This document shows, in pieces, positions 44,504 to 56,197 of a DNA stretch of 64,000 nucleotides (its first letter is position 1; each line of letters begins with the position of its first letter). Origin of the DNA: Lutimaribacter pacificus (GTDB lineage: Bacteria; Pseudomonadota; Alphaproteobacteria; Rhodobacterales; Rhodobacteraceae); contig NZ_FQZZ01000005.1 of NCBI RefSeq assembly GCF_900142185.1, positions 1 to 64,000 on the forward strand, in the 5' to 3' direction. Below the pieces are notes generated by a model that saw only the letters and a program-made list of their open reading frames with translations, was not told the origin of the DNA and made no database searches. The translations under genes were made by a program, and so were the position numbers.

Positions 44504-45760
44504 ATGAAAGACCTTGAAAACATCCCCGCCCTGATGGCCGATATCGGCCGCCGCGCGCGCGCCGCCGCGTCCGAGCTGGCCTTTGCCCCGGCCGAGGCCA
44601 AGCGCGCCGCGCTGATGGCCGCCGCCGATGCGGTCTGGGCGCGGCGGGACGAGATCGTGACCGAGAACGCCCGCGACCTCGATTATGGCCGCGACAAGGG
44701 CCTGAGCCCGGCGATGATGGACCGGCTGATGCTGGACGAGGCGCGGATTTCCGGCATCTGCGACGCGCTGCGTTCGGTCGCGGCGCAGGACGATCCGGTG
44801 GGCGCGGTCCTGGCCGAATGGGACATGCCCTCGGGGCTGCATATCCGCCGCGTGCGCACGCCCCTGGGCGTGGTCGGCGTGATCTATGAATCGCGCCCCA
44901 ACGTGACGGCGGATGCCGGGGCGCTCTGCCTCAAGGCCGGGAACGCGGTGATCCTGCGCGGCGGCTCGGAAAGCTTCCATTCCTCCGCCGCGATCCATGC
45001 CTGCCTGGTCGAGGGGCTGCGCGCCGCCGGCCTGCCCGAGGACGCGATCCAGCGCGTGCCCACCCGCGACCGCGCGGCGGTGGCCGAGATGCTGACGATG
45101 ACCGATTACATCGACGTGATCGTGCCGCGCGGCGGCAAGGGGCTGGTGGGCCTCGTGCAGCGCGAGGCGCGCGTGCCCGTCTTTGCCCATCTCGAAGGGA
45201 TCGTGCATGTCTATGTCGACAAATCCGCCGATCCCGAAAAGGCGATGCGCGTGGTGATGAACGCCAAGACCCGCCGCACCGGCATCTGCGGCGCGGCGGA
45301 ATGCCTGCTGATCCACCGCGATATCGCCGACGGCCTGGGCGCCGAACTGATCCGAGCGCTGATGGAGGCGGGCGTGCGTGTCCACGCGGGCGACGGGTTG
45401 CCCGGCACCGACCGCGCCACCGATGCGGACTGGGGCCGCGAATACCTGGACATGGATATCGCCGCCCGGATCGTCGACGACGTGGACGGTGCGATCGACC
45501 ATATCCGGCGCTACAGCTCGCACCACACCGAATGCATCATCGCCGAGGATGCCGCCGCCGTGGCGCGGTTCTTTGAACGGATCGACAGCGCGATCCTGAT
45601 GCACAACGCCTCGACCCAGTTCGCCGACGGGGGCGAGTTCGGCATGGGCGCCGAGATCGGGATCGCCACCGGCAAGATGCACGCGCGCGGCCCCGTCGGG
45701 GCCGAGCAGCTGACCAGCTTCAAGTATCTTGTCGACGGCGACGGCACGACCCGCGCCTGA
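44504..45760 (+). CDS. proA: glutamate-5-semialdehyde dehydrogenase (gamma-glutamyl phosphate reductase)
   Basis: A 418-residue NADPH-dependent enzyme for the second step of proline synthesis. It belongs to the aldehyde dehydrogenase fold. Visible are [40 protein letters not shown] and the catalytic-cysteine block [15 protein letters not shown]. Its C-terminal [33 protein letters not shown] is strongly conserved. Length is standard. It is separated from proB by 67 bases including the 3'-end module. Confidence 0.97.
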   Translation: MKDLENIPALMADIGRRARAAASELAFAPAEAKRAALMAAADAVWARRDEIVTENARDLDYGRDKGLSPAMMDRLMLDEARISGICDALRSVAAQDDPVGAVLAEWDMPSGLHIRRVRTPLGVVGVIYESRPNVTADAGALCLKAGNAVILRGGSESFHSSAAIHACLVEGLRAAGLPEDAIQRVPTRDRAAVAEMLTMTDYIDVIVPRGGKGLVGLVQREARVPVFAHLEGIVHVYVDKSADPEKAMRVVMNAKTRRTGICGAAECLLIHRDIADGLGAELIRALMEAGVRVHAGDGLPGTDRATDADWGREYLDMDIAARIVDDVDGAIDHIRRYSSHHTECIIAEDAAAVARFFERIDSAILMHNASTQFADGGEFGMGAEIGIATGKMHARGPVGAEQLTSFKYLVDGDGTTRA

Positions 45761-45769
45761 GCCGGTGGT

Positions 45770-46360
45770 TCAGAACCTGATCGCAATCTCCTCGGGCCCG
45801 ATGCGGGTCCGGGGGCGGGCGCCGATATCGTCCAGCAGCAGCGGCAGCAGCGCGAACTGCACCTCGGACGGGGCGACATCCGCGCCGGGGCGGTTCAGCG
45901 CATCCCACAGTTTTTCGTCGATCAGCAGCTTGTCCGACCGCCCGGTGACCGCCCATGTCGCCCCCTCGCGGGTGACGGTGATCGTGCCGCCGAAGGGCAG
46001 GGCGTTTTCCAGGCACATGATCGCCAGGAATACCAGCCGCACCTCGGCCCGCGCCACGTCGCCCGCCACCTGCCAGCGCAGCTCCTGCCGCGCGGCGCCT
46101 GCCAGATCGCCGAGGATGCCGCGCAATTCGGTTTCACCGATGGTCTGGCCGTCCTCCGCCGCGCCAAAGGCCACGCGAAAGAACCGGATACGCGCCTGCG
46201 CGTTGGCCAGGCTGTCATTGACCAGCGACATCTCGGGCCCCTGGCCGCCGCCCATCCGCATCAGCTCCAGCCCGTTGCCGATCGCGCCCACCGGGCTGAT
46301 CAGGTCATGGCAGATGCGCGAGCCTACCAGGGCCGCCAGTTGCGCGCTATGTTTCGACAT
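45770..46360 (-). CDS. chpT: histidine phosphotransferase ChpT
   Basis: A 196-residue protein in the family that relays phosphate from the hybrid kinase CckA to CtrA in alphaproteobacteria. The dimerisation helix holds the phospho-acceptor His18 (SRICHDLISPVGAIGNGLELM). The C-terminal part is a degenerate HATPase-like domain without nucleotide-binding boxes. The start at 46360 has GGAGG 8 bases upstream. It converges with proA (9 bases between stops) and diverges from the DUF3553 gene. In Rhodobacterales this relay controls motility and gene-transfer-agent genes more than cell-cycle essentials. Confidence 0.9.
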   Translation of the reverse strand: MSKHSAQLAALVGSRICHDLISPVGAIGNGLELMRMGGGQGPEMSLVNDSLANAQARIRFFRVAFGAAEDGQTIGETELRGILGDLAGAARQELRWQVAGDVARAEVRLVFLAIMCLENALPFGGTITVTREGATWAVTGRSDKLLIDEKLWDALNRPGADVAPSEVQFALLPLLLDDIGARPRTRIGPEEIAIRF

Positions 46361-46387
46361 TATGCACCTCCGGGGAAAGGCATGGCC

Positions 46388-46570
46388 ATGGACGACCTGA
46401 ATGGATTTCTTGAACCGGGAATGCTTGTCCGCCACCCACAATGTCCCGACTGGGGCGTGGGGCAGGTGCAGTCACGGATCGGCACTCGCATAACCGTCAA
46501 CTTTCCAGACGCGGGCAAGGTGGTGATCGACGGTGCCCGCGTCGCACTCGAACCCGTCCTTGATGACTGA
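46388..46570 (+). CDS. DUF3553 domain-containing small protein
   Basis: A 60-residue protein made almost entirely of one DUF3553 domain (LEPGMLVRHPQCPDWGVGQVQSRIG, then ITVNFPDAGKVVIDG), an SH3-like beta-barrel similar to those in CarD/UvrD C-terminal regions. The ATG at 46388 is preferred over 46382 because of the distance to GGGAAAGG. It diverges from chpT. A role in binding RNA polymerase or another protein is possible, but not shown. Confidence 0.87.
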   Translation: MDDLNGFLEPGMLVRHPQCPDWGVGQVQSRIGTRITVNFPDAGKVVIDGARVALEPVLDD

Positions 46571-46688
46571 ACCGGGTTAACAAAGGGTTAGCATTTTCGC
46601 TTTGCAGGGCAAGACCCTTGCCGATGTTGCGTTTCAACGGGGTCTTGCCTACACACGCGCAGATATCTCCGCAGGACCCGCACCCGAC

Positions 46689-47465
46689 ATGCCAATATCG
46701 CATGAGCCCCGCTTTGCCGTAACCCTTGCCGCCGACGAGGCCGATCTGCGCGCCGCGCAGCGCCTGCGATACGAGGTGTTCGTTGCGGAACTGGGCGGCG
46801 GCGGCGCGATGGTGGACCACGAAAACCGGCTGGAGCGGGACAGGTTCGACCCCTTTTTCGACCACCTGATCCTGCGTGACGACGCGCGCGCGCCGGGTGA
46901 TCGGGTGATCGGCGTCTATCGCCTGCTGCGCGACGATCAGGCGGCGCGGATCGGGCAGTTCTATTCCGAGGACGAATACGACCTGTCGGTTCTCAAATCC
47001 TCGGGCCGGAAACTGCTGGAACTGGGCCGCTCCTGCCTGCACCGCGATTATCGCGGGGGTATGGCGATGTTCCACCTTTGGAATAGCCTTGCCTCGTATG
47101 TATCTGATCATGAAATAGAAATCCTGTTCGGCGTGGCCTCGTTCCACGGCACCGACCCGGATGCGCTGGCGGCGCCGCTGTCGCTTTTGCATCACGGCCA
47201 CCTGGCCCCGCCCGACCTGCGCGTGCGCGCCCGGCCCGAGCATTTCACCGCGATGGACCGGATCGCGGCGGAGGCGCTGGATCGCAAGGCGGCGGTGCTG
47301 GAAATCCCCGCATTGATAAAGGCTTACCTGCGGCTCGGCGGCTTCGTGGGCGAAGGTGCGTGGATCGACCATGCGTTCAACACCATTGATGTCTGCCTGA
47401 TCCTCGACACCGCACGGATGAGCGACCGCCAGCGCGCGATCTATTCCAGGGGTCGGGGTGCGTGA
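46689..47465 (+). CDS. olsB: ornithine N-acyltransferase OlsB (GNAT/hemolysin-like)
   Basis: A 258-residue GNAT-fold enzyme that attaches a 3-hydroxy fatty acid to ornithine, giving lyso-ornithine lipid. The family features LRYEVFVAELG, DPFFDHLILRD, VIGVYRLLR, LELGRSCLHRDYRGG and LFGVASFHGTD are clear. The ATG at 46689 is the first good start; the frame is open further to a TTG at 46602. The next gene encodes the second enzyme (OlsA) and shares a base with its stop, so together they make ornithine lipids, phosphate-free membrane lipids. Confidence 0.93.
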   Translation: MPISHEPRFAVTLAADEADLRAAQRLRYEVFVAELGGGGAMVDHENRLERDRFDPFFDHLILRDDARAPGDRVIGVYRLLRDDQAARIGQFYSEDEYDLSVLKSSGRKLLELGRSCLHRDYRGGMAMFHLWNSLASYVSDHEIEILFGVASFHGTDPDALAAPLSLLHHGHLAPPDLRVRARPEHFTAMDRIAAEALDRKAAVLEIPALIKAYLRLGGFVGEGAWIDHAFNTIDVCLILDTARMSDRQRAIYSRGRGA

Positions 47466-48292
47466 TGCCGGAATGGGACATGCCGCCCGAGCCGGCGTTC
47501 GGGCCGATCCCTGTCACGGGCTGGGTCAGGGTGGTGCTGCGCGGTGCGGCGCTGATCGCGGTGATCGGGGTCAGCCTGCTTGTGATGCTGGTCGGGCATC
47601 ACCTGGTCGAACGGCCGTTCTACGGTAAGAAACGCCCGCTAACCCCTTATATAACAATGTTTGTTTCCCGATCCGCCCTTGCCATTCTCGGCATCGGCTA
47701 CAGCCGCCGGGGCGCGCGGATGGACAAGCGCGGGGCGGTGGTGGCGAACCATTCCTCGTGGCTGGATATCTTCACCCTGAACGCGGGCAAGCGGATTTAT
47801 TTCGTGTCCAAGGCCGAGGTCGCGGGCTGGCCGGGGATCGGCACGCTGGCAAAGGCCACCGGCACGGTGTTCATCAACCGCGACCGGCGCGAGGCGCGCA
47901 GGCAGCAGGATATCTTCGAGGAAAGGCTGCTGGCCGGGCACAAGCTGCTGTTCTTCCCCGAGGGAACGTCGACCGACGGTATGGTGGTTTTACCTTTTAA
48001 AACAACGCTTTTCCAGGCGTTCTTTTCCGATCACCTGCGCCATGAGATGCATATCCAGCCCTGCACCGTGGTCTATCGTGCGCCAGATGGGGCCGATCCG
48101 CGATTCTATGGCTGGTGGGGCGAGATGGATTTCGGGCCGCACCTGCTGCGGGTGCTGGCGGCGGCGAAACAGGGCTCGGTCGAGGTGATCTATCACGATC
48201 CGGTGCGGGTGGACGATTTCCCGGACCGCAAGTCGCTGGCCGCCCATCTGGAAGAGGTGGTTCGCGGCGGGATGCCGCCCGACAGGCGTTAA
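47465..48292 (+). CDS. olsA: lyso-ornithine lipid O-acyltransferase OlsA (PlsC-like)
   Basis: A 275-residue 1-acyl-sn-glycerol-3-phosphate acyltransferase-type protein that adds the second fatty acid to lyso-ornithine lipid. One N-terminal membrane helix (about 24-45) is followed by the catalytic H-x4-D motif NHSSWLD (His96, Asp101) and the substrate block FFPEGTSTDG (about 163-172). The start at 47465 overlaps the olsB stop. Two short AT-rich patches (about 47640-47665 and 47985-48005) use codons unlike the rest of the gene, without disturbing the frame. Confidence 0.93.
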   Translation: MPEWDMPPEPAFGPIPVTGWVRVVLRGAALIAVIGVSLLVMLVGHHLVERPFYGKKRPLTPYITMFVSRSALAILGIGYSRRGARMDKRGAVVANHSSWLDIFTLNAGKRIYFVSKAEVAGWPGIGTLAKATGTVFINRDRREARRQQDIFEERLLAGHKLLFFPEGTSTDGMVVLPFKTTLFQAFFSDHLRHEMHIQPCTVVYRAPDGADPRFYGWWGEMDFGPHLLRVLAAAKQGSVEVIYHDPVRVDDFPDRKSLAAHLEEVVRGGMPPDRR

Positions 48293-48311
48293 CCTGCGCG
48301 ATCCGGCGTCG

Positions 48312-48470
48312 AAACCGCGCGGTTCCTGACGGAATGTTAACGGGAATCGCGCGGTTCTGGGGGGAAACTGCGCGGTTTCGGGTCGCGAGTCCGTGGTTTC
48401 GGGTGACAAAACCGGCCCGCTGGCCGCGTTTTAGGGAAAACCGCGCGGTTCCTGACGCAAACCGCGCGCC
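48312..48470. repeat. cluster of CGCGCGGTT repeats between olsA and ThiE-like gene
   Basis: The 182-base gap holds five related units. An exact 20-base repeat AAACCGCGCGGTTCCTGACG occurs at 48312 and 48438; shorter variants are ATCGCGCGGTTCTGG (48346), ACTGCGCGGTTTCGG (48367) and a weak GTCCGTGGTTTCGGG. AACCGCGCGGTT is itself a perfect 12-base palindrome. Unit spacing is irregular (about 20-70 bases), so this is not a CRISPR or a simple tandem array. No gene or terminator with T-run is present. Confidence 0.75.
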
Positions 48471-48474
48471 CCGG

Positions 48475-49095
48475 TCAGCCCATCGCCGCCTTCAGCGCCG
48501 CCAGTTCCGAGGCCGGATCGCCCGCGCCCCAGATCTCGCTGCCGATGGCAAAGAAATCGGTGACCGGGGTCAGGTCGCGGATGATGTCGGGCGTCAGCCC
48601 GCCCTCGGCCACCACGGGCAGTTCGATCATCAGCGACCACCATTCGAAAAGCTCGCGTTCGGCAAGCCGCCCGTCGCCGAGGCTGGCGCCGGAGAGCGGG
48701 CCGAAGCTGATGTAATCGGCCCCGGCCTCGCCCGCGTTCATGCCGTCATGGCGCGAGGCGCCGCAGAAGGCGCCGACGATGGCATCCTCGCCCAGTTCCT
48801 TGCGGGCCTTGCGCATGTTGCGCGCGCCATCGGGCAGGTGCACGCCGTCGAGGCCCAGCCGTTCCACCATCAGGATATGGCTGTCGATCACCAGCGCCAC
48901 GTCGCGGGCATGGGTCACCTCGCGCAGCGCGTCGGCGGCGCGGGCGATGCGATCCTCGTCGCGGGTGGCGAGGGCCAGGCGCACGCAGGCGATATCGTGG
49001 CTGTCCAGCACCCCGGCAAGCTGGTCGGGAAACCGGCTGAGTTCGAATTCGGGCGGGGTGACGAGATAGATCTGCGGTTGCTCGGCCTGGGCCAT
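48475..49095 (-). CDS. thiamine phosphate synthase family protein (ThiE-like)
   Basis: A 206-residue TIM-barrel protein of the ThiE/TenI family. PQIYLVTPP at the start, VALVIDSH, LGLDGVHLPDGARNMRKARKELG (the D-G-V-H-L-x strand), GADYISFGPL and VVAEGGLTPDIIRDL match. The GP-x-F-x-T-x-TK motif that binds pyrophosphate in ThiE is altered to GPLSGASLGDG, so enzyme activity is doubtful and this may be a paralogue with another role. The ATG at 49095 has GGAG 8 bases upstream. No TPP riboswitch is seen before it. Confidence 0.85.
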   Translation of the reverse strand: MAQAEQPQIYLVTPPEFELSRFPDQLAGVLDSHDIACVRLALATRDEDRIARAADALREVTHARDVALVIDSHILMVERLGLDGVHLPDGARNMRKARKELGEDAIVGAFCGASRHDGMNAGEAGADYISFGPLSGASLGDGRLAERELFEWWSLMIELPVVAEGGLTPDIIRDLTPVTDFFAIGSEIWGAGDPASELAALKAAMG

Positions 49096-49240
49096 GATGC
49101 GCTCCTGCACTGGGTCTGGCCCCTATAGCGCGGAAAAGGCAGGTGCGCCAAGGGGGTTAGGCCGATGCACGGCGGCGGGGTCTTTTCACCCGCGCGGCTT
49201 TCCCCTAACAGGGCGCGTGACCCCGATGACGGAGCGAGAG

Positions 49241-49984
49241 ATGCCCACCGATCCACAGCAACCCGCCTTTGTGCTCGTGCGCCCGCAGATGGGCGAGAAT
49301 ATCGGCGGCGCGGCGCGGGCGATGTGGAATTTCGGGCTGGACCGGATGCGCATCGTCGCCCCGCGCGACGGCTGGCCCAACCAGCGGGCCGTGGCGATGG
49401 CCAGCGGCGCGGGTCGCCTGCTGGACGAGGCGATGCTGTGCGCCGACCTGCCCGGTGCGCTGGCCGACCGCACCTATACCTATGCCACCACCGCGCGGGT
49501 GCGCGGGCTGACCAAGCCGGTGTTCAGCCCCGAGGCCGCGATGAAGGACGCCGCCGCCCGGATCGCGGCGGGCGAAAAGGTGGCGGTGATGTTCGGGCCG
49601 GAACGCGCGGGGCTGGAGAACGAGGATATCGCGCAGGCCAATGCCATCGTCTCGGTCCCCGTGAACCCGGAATTCCCGTCGCTTAACCTGGCGCAATGCG
49701 TGTTGCTGACGGGCTATGAATGGCGCCGGCAGGTGGCCGATATCGCGCCGGTCAGCGACGACATGGGCCGCACCGACTGGGCCACCGGGCTGGAGGTGGA
49801 AAAGCTGGCCGCCCATTACGAGGAGCGGCTGGAAGAGGCGGGGTTCTTCTTTCCCGAGGAAAAGGCCGAGGGCATGAAGGTGAACCTGCGCAACCTGTGG
49901 TCCCGGATGCGGATGACGCGGGCGGATGTGCAGATGATGCACGGCATCATGCGGCAAATGGTGCGCTGGAAAGAGCGCGGATAA
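49241..49984 (+). CDS. trmJ: tRNA/rRNA 2'-O-methyltransferase, TrmJ/SPOUT family
   Basis: A 247-residue SPOUT-class methyltransferase. PAFVLVRPQMGENIGGAARAMWNFGLDRMRIV at the N-terminus, VMFGPERAGLENEDIAQANAIVSVPVNPEFPSLNLAQCVLL in the knot region and the C-terminal helical extension fit TrmJ, which methylates ribose 32 of several tRNAs. The ATG at 49241 has GGAG 6 bases before it (an ATG at 49226 is possible). It diverges from the ThiE-like gene. Members cannot be told apart by motif alone, so the tRNA target is inferred. Confidence 0.88.
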   Translation: MPTDPQQPAFVLVRPQMGENIGGAARAMWNFGLDRMRIVAPRDGWPNQRAVAMASGAGRLLDEAMLCADLPGALADRTYTYATTARVRGLTKPVFSPEAAMKDAAARIAAGEKVAVMFGPERAGLENEDIAQANAIVSVPVNPEFPSLNLAQCVLLTGYEWRRQVADIAPVSDDMGRTDWATGLEVEKLAAHYEERLEEAGFFFPEEKAEGMKVNLRNLWSRMRMTRADVQMMHGIMRQMVRWKERG

Positions 49985-50051
49985 GGCGCATCGCACTGGA
50001 CGGCGCGGGGGCCGCGCCTTACCTTGCGCGCAAGTCACTCGGAGGCAGGGA

Positions 50052-51191
50052 ATGAGCGGAAAACGCAGCATTTTCGAAGAGGTCGAGAGCCGCGAGGCGG
50101 TGACCGAACCGCAGGGCGGTTTCATCGACAAGGCCGCGCGGCGCGGCGCGCGCGGGGCGATCCGCGCGTGGCTGATGGTGTTGTTCGCGCTGGTCATGGT
50201 GATGATCGCGGTGGGCGGGCTGACCCGGCTGACCGACAGCGGGCTGTCGATCACCGAATGGGCGCCGATCCGCGGCGCGATCCCGCCGATGACCGAGGCC
50301 GACTGGATGGCCGAGTTCGAGAAATACAAGGAAATCCCGCAATTCCGTATCCAGAATCAGTGGATGGAGCTGCACGATTTCAAGATGATCTACTGGTGGG
50401 AATGGGGCCACCGGCAGTTGGGCCGGGTGATCGGGCTGGTCTGGGCGCTGGGATTCCTCGGCTTTCTGCTGGCGCGCAGGATACCGGCGGGCTGGACCGG
50501 GCGGCTGCTGTTCATCGGCGTGCTGGGCGGTGCGCAGGGGGCGATCGGCTGGTGGATGGTCGCCTCGGGGCTGAGCGGGTCGATGACCAGCGTGGCCAGC
50601 TATCGCCTTGCCACGCACCTGGGGCTGGCCTTCGTCATCCTGGGGTTCATCGCGTGGTACGTGTTCCTGCTGGGCCGCGAGGAGCGCGAGTTGATGCAGG
50701 CGCGGCGGCTGAAAGAGCCGCGGCTGTGGGGGATGGCGACCGGCTGGCTGCATTTCGCATTCCTGCAGATCCTGCTGGGGGCGCTGGTGGCGGGGATCGA
50801 CGCCGGGCGGTCCTATACCGACTGGCCGCTGATGGGCGGGCAGGTGCTGCCGCCCGATCCGTTCCTGTTCGAGCCGGTATGGCGCAACTTTTTCGAAAAC
50901 CCCGGACTGGTGCAGTTCATTCACCGGATGGTGGGGTATCTTCTGCTGGCGTTTTCCGTGGCGGTCTGGCTGCGTGGCCGCAAGAGCGCGCATGGCGTCA
51001 CGCGCACGGCGTTCAGCGCCGCCTTCATCGCGCTTTGCGCGCAGGTGGTGCTGGGCATCTTCACCGTGGTGACGGGCGCGCCCTGGCAGGTTGCGATCGT
51101 TCATCAGGTGCTGGCGGTGATCGTCTGGGTGCTGATCCTGCGGGCACGGTTCCTGTCGGGCTATCCCGTCGCACAATCCATCCGGGGGTAA
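50052..51191 (+). CDS. ctaA: heme A synthase (CtaA/Cox15)
   Basis: A 379-residue inner-membrane enzyme that oxidises heme O to heme A for aa3-type cytochrome oxidase. Eight helices are predicted. Conserved heme-ligand blocks include LTDSGLSITEWAPIRGAIPP, WWEWGHRQLGR, LATHLGLAFVILG, DWPLMGGQVLP and VQFIHRMVGY, and a late IVHQVLAV; the four His positions are all visible. GGAGGCAGGG precedes the ATG. It starts 67 bases after the methyltransferase gene, with the M32 peptidase 3 bases after its stop. Confidence 0.96.
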   Translation: MSGKRSIFEEVESREAVTEPQGGFIDKAARRGARGAIRAWLMVLFALVMVMIAVGGLTRLTDSGLSITEWAPIRGAIPPMTEADWMAEFEKYKEIPQFRIQNQWMELHDFKMIYWWEWGHRQLGRVIGLVWALGFLGFLLARRIPAGWTGRLLFIGVLGGAQGAIGWWMVASGLSGSMTSVASYRLATHLGLAFVILGFIAWYVFLLGREERELMQARRLKEPRLWGMATGWLHFAFLQILLGALVAGIDAGRSYTDWPLMGGQVLPPDPFLFEPVWRNFFENPGLVQFIHRMVGYLLLAFSVAVWLRGRKSAHGVTRTAFSAAFIALCAQVVLGIFTVVTGAPWQVAIVHQVLAVIVWVLILRARFLSGYPVAQSIRG

Positions 51192-51194
51192 TCC

Positions 51195-52670
51195 ATGACC
51201 GCATTCGACGATCTGATGGCGTATGAGCGCCAGACGCAGGCGCTGGCACAGGTGGCCGGGCGGCTGGGCTGGGACCAGGAAACCGTGATGCCGCGCGGCG
51301 CGGGCGCGCAGCGGGCCGAGGAGACGGCGGCGGTGGCCGCCATCCTGCACGAGCGCCGCACCAGCCCCCGGCTGGGCGATTGGCTGGCGGCCGTCGACGA
51401 CACGGCGCTGGATGCGGTGGGGCAGGCGCAGATGCGCCATATCCGCCGCGACTATGCCCGCGCGACGCGGTTGCCATCCGATCTGGCGGCCGAGATCGCG
51501 CGCACCCGGAGCCTTGCGCATCAACGCTGGGCCGAGGCGCGCGAGGCCGAGGACGTGGCCCATTTCCTGCCGATGCTGGCGCGGATGATCGACCTCAAGC
51601 GGCAGGAGGGCGCGGCGTTGTCGGCGGGGAGCGATGCCTATGACGCGCTGTTGCAGGATTACGAGCCGGGCGCGACCGCCGCCGGGCTGGAGGCGATGTT
51701 CGGCGCGCTGCGCCCGCGGCTGGTGGACCTGCGCGCGGCCTGCCTGGACAAGCCCGCCCCGGCGGGGCTGGCGGGCGATTATGACGAGGCCGCGCAGATG
51801 CGCCTGTCGCGGGTGCTGGCCAAGACCTTTGGCTATGACATGGCGCGCGGGCGGGTGGACAAGGCGGTGCATCCTTTCAGCTCGGGCTCGGGCGACGATG
51901 TGCGTATCACCACGCGCACCAACCCGGCCGATCCGTTCAACTGTTTCTATTCCACCATCCACGAAGTCGGCCACGCCGCCTATGAGCAGGGGATCGACCC
52001 GGCCTATGGGCTGACGCCGCTGGGGCAGGGCGTGTCGATGGGGGTGCACGAATCGCAATCGCGCATCTACGAGAACCAGCTTGGCCGCTCGCGCGCGTTC
52101 ACCGGCTGGCTGTACGAGCGGATGCGCGAGGCGTTCGGCGATCTGGGGCTGGCAGATGCCGATGCGTTCTATGCCGCCGTGAACGCGCTGCAACCGGGGT
52201 ATATCCGCACCGAGGCCGACGAGGTGCAGTATAACCTGCACGTGTTGCTGCGTTTCGATCTTGAGCGTGACCTGATCGCCGGAAAGCTGGAAGCGGCGGA
52301 TCTGGAAGAGGCGTGGAATGCCCGGTTCGCGACCGATTTCGGCTATGCGGTGGACAGGCCGTCGAATGGCTGTTTGCAGGATGTGCACTGGTCCGAGGGG
52401 CTGTTCGGGTATTTTCCGACCTACACACTGGGCAATGTCTATGCCGGGTGCCTGATGAAGGCATTGCGCGTGGCCGTGCCCGACTGGGAGGGGCACCTGG
52501 ACGAGGGGGATCTTGGTGCGGTGACCGGCTGGCTGCGCGAGGCGGTGCAGCGCCACGGCGGGCTTTACGAGCCGCGCGAGGCGATCGCGCGGGCCTGCGG
52601 CGAGGAACCGAACGAGGGGCCGCTGCTGGATTACCTGGAAGAGAAGTTCGGCGCGCTTTACGGGCTGTGA
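51195..52670 (+). CDS. carboxypeptidase Taq (M32) metallopeptidase
   Basis: A 491-residue zinc carboxypeptidase. The HEXXH motif is HEVGH at residues 256-260 with the third ligand expected at Glu286 (GVHESQSR). Other M32 blocks are HPFSSGSGDDVRITTRTNPADPF, the YIRTEADEVQYNLHVLLRFDLERDLI segment and GLFGYFPTYTLGN. It removes C-terminal residues from peptides in the cytoplasm. It begins 3 bases after ctaA. Repeat copy E lies immediately after the stop. Confidence 0.95.
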   Translation: MTAFDDLMAYERQTQALAQVAGRLGWDQETVMPRGAGAQRAEETAAVAAILHERRTSPRLGDWLAAVDDTALDAVGQAQMRHIRRDYARATRLPSDLAAEIARTRSLAHQRWAEAREAEDVAHFLPMLARMIDLKRQEGAALSAGSDAYDALLQDYEPGATAAGLEAMFGALRPRLVDLRAACLDKPAPAGLAGDYDEAAQMRLSRVLAKTFGYDMARGRVDKAVHPFSSGSGDDVRITTRTNPADPFNCFYSTIHEVGHAAYEQGIDPAYGLTPLGQGVSMGVHESQSRIYENQLGRSRAFTGWLYERMREAFGDLGLADADAFYAAVNALQPGYIRTEADEVQYNLHVLLRFDLERDLIAGKLEAADLEEAWNARFATDFGYAVDRPSNGCLQDVHWSEGLFGYFPTYTLGNVYAGCLMKALRVAVPDWEGHLDEGDLGAVTGWLREAVQRHGGLYEPREAIARACGEEPNEGPLLDYLEEKFGALYGL

Positions 52671-52683
52671 GGGGGTAAATGGA

Positions 52684-52857
52684 GCACCCGGCCCGGAACA
52701 GCCGCGAAGCGGCCCGGGCATCGCACGGTCGCCCCCCGGCCGGGCGATTGGCTGCCGCAGGCGCACCGCTTTGAGGGAGGACGTGGCTGCGCGATAAAGT
52801 GGCAGCTACAGAGGCAGGATCGCCCGACCGCGGCCGTGCGATGCCCTTCTGTTGCGC
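52684..52857 (+). repeat. convergent-junction repeat, copy E
   Basis: A full copy of the dispersed repeat, only 14 bases after the carboxypeptidase stop and in its direction. It lacks the CGAACGC left tip but keeps GCACCCGGCCCGGAACAG, the small hairpin, and the best-preserved long inverted pair: GGGCATCGCACGGTCGC (about 52716) against GCGGCCGTGCGATGCCC (52830-52846). The converging gyrA gene ends at 52890. Middle region TTTGAGGGAGGACGTGGCTG is close to copies A, B and D. Confidence 0.87.
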
Positions 52858-52889
52858 GGCTGTTCAGGGCAAATGACGGATACGGCGGT

Positions 52890-55631
<2,742 letters not shown>

Positions 55632-55825
55632 GTGCTCTGCCCGTTCTTTTCTGGCGCTCAAGATATTGTTGCCCGGACTATATCAGAGCCACGATATGGG
55701 GTGCAATCAAAGACCGCCCGACATATTGGCAGCCAGCCAGGGGCACTGATAACACACTGTTTTTGTTGAAAAACAATTTCCTTCAGGCATCATTTCCCTA
55801 CAATAACAGGTTATTGAGGTCGAAG

Positions 55826-56095
55826 ATGGATCACAGGGAAACCGAACTGCTGCTGAAAGGCTATGGGCTGACCACGGCGGAGTTCTTCTATCACATGCCC
55901 GATTATACCCATGTGCTGAACAGTTTCGTCTGGCAGGAGTACGACCTGGCCCCGGATCACCCGCGGCTGTTCAGCTTCATCGAGTTCTGGCAGGACGAGA
56001 TCGAGGGCCCGCTGCATTCGGTGCGCTTTACCCATCGCCGGATGGTCGCGCCCGGCGAATGGCGCAACGTGGTGGGCGAGTTCACGCTGCACTGA
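55826..56095 (+). CDS. usg: Usg family protein
   Basis: An 89-residue protein of the Usg family, short conserved alphaproteobacterial proteins often near trpF or, as here, gyrA. Conserved blocks are LLKGYGLTTAEFFYHMPD, LNSFVWQEYDLAPDHPRL and GPLHSVRFTHRRMVAPGEWRNV. It has no signal peptide or membrane helix, and no function is established. GAGG lies 6 bases before the ATG at 55826. The gene sits between divergent gyrA and a converging lipoprotein gene. Confidence 0.92.
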   Translation: MDHRETELLLKGYGLTTAEFFYHMPDYTHVLNSFVWQEYDLAPDHPRLFSFIEFWQDEIEGPLHSVRFTHRRMVAPGEWRNVVGEFTLH

Positions 56096-56118
56096 AAAGG
56101 CCGGCGCCGTCCGGCACC

Positions 56119-56148
56119 AAAAAAACCGGCGACGGAATCCGTCGCCGG
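56119..56148 (-). terminator. intrinsic terminator of the SYLF lipoprotein gene
   Basis: On the minus strand a perfect 10-bp stem (CCGGCGACGG / CCGTCGCCGG, 3-base loop) is followed by seven Ts, 49 bases after the lipoprotein gene stop. It is a strong terminator for that gene and could also reduce read-through from usg on the other strand. Confidence 0.88.
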
Positions 56149-56197
56149 AGATTGGCCCGGGCGGGGGGAGTGAACCACCCGGGGAAAACTCTGCCGC

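Noticed and set aside
47640-48005. AT-rich patches in olsA as a sign of recent transfer or frameshift
   Set aside because: The frame and catalytic motifs are intact and the partner olsB looks native; the patches are too short to argue transfer.
48312-48470. Repeat cluster as a CRISPR array
   Set aside because: Only two exact copies, irregular spacing, related variants instead of unique spacers, and no cas genes in the window.
49096-49240. TPP riboswitch before the ThiE-like gene
   Set aside because: The divergent spacer lacks the conserved CUGAGA and ACCUGA-like parts of a THI element.
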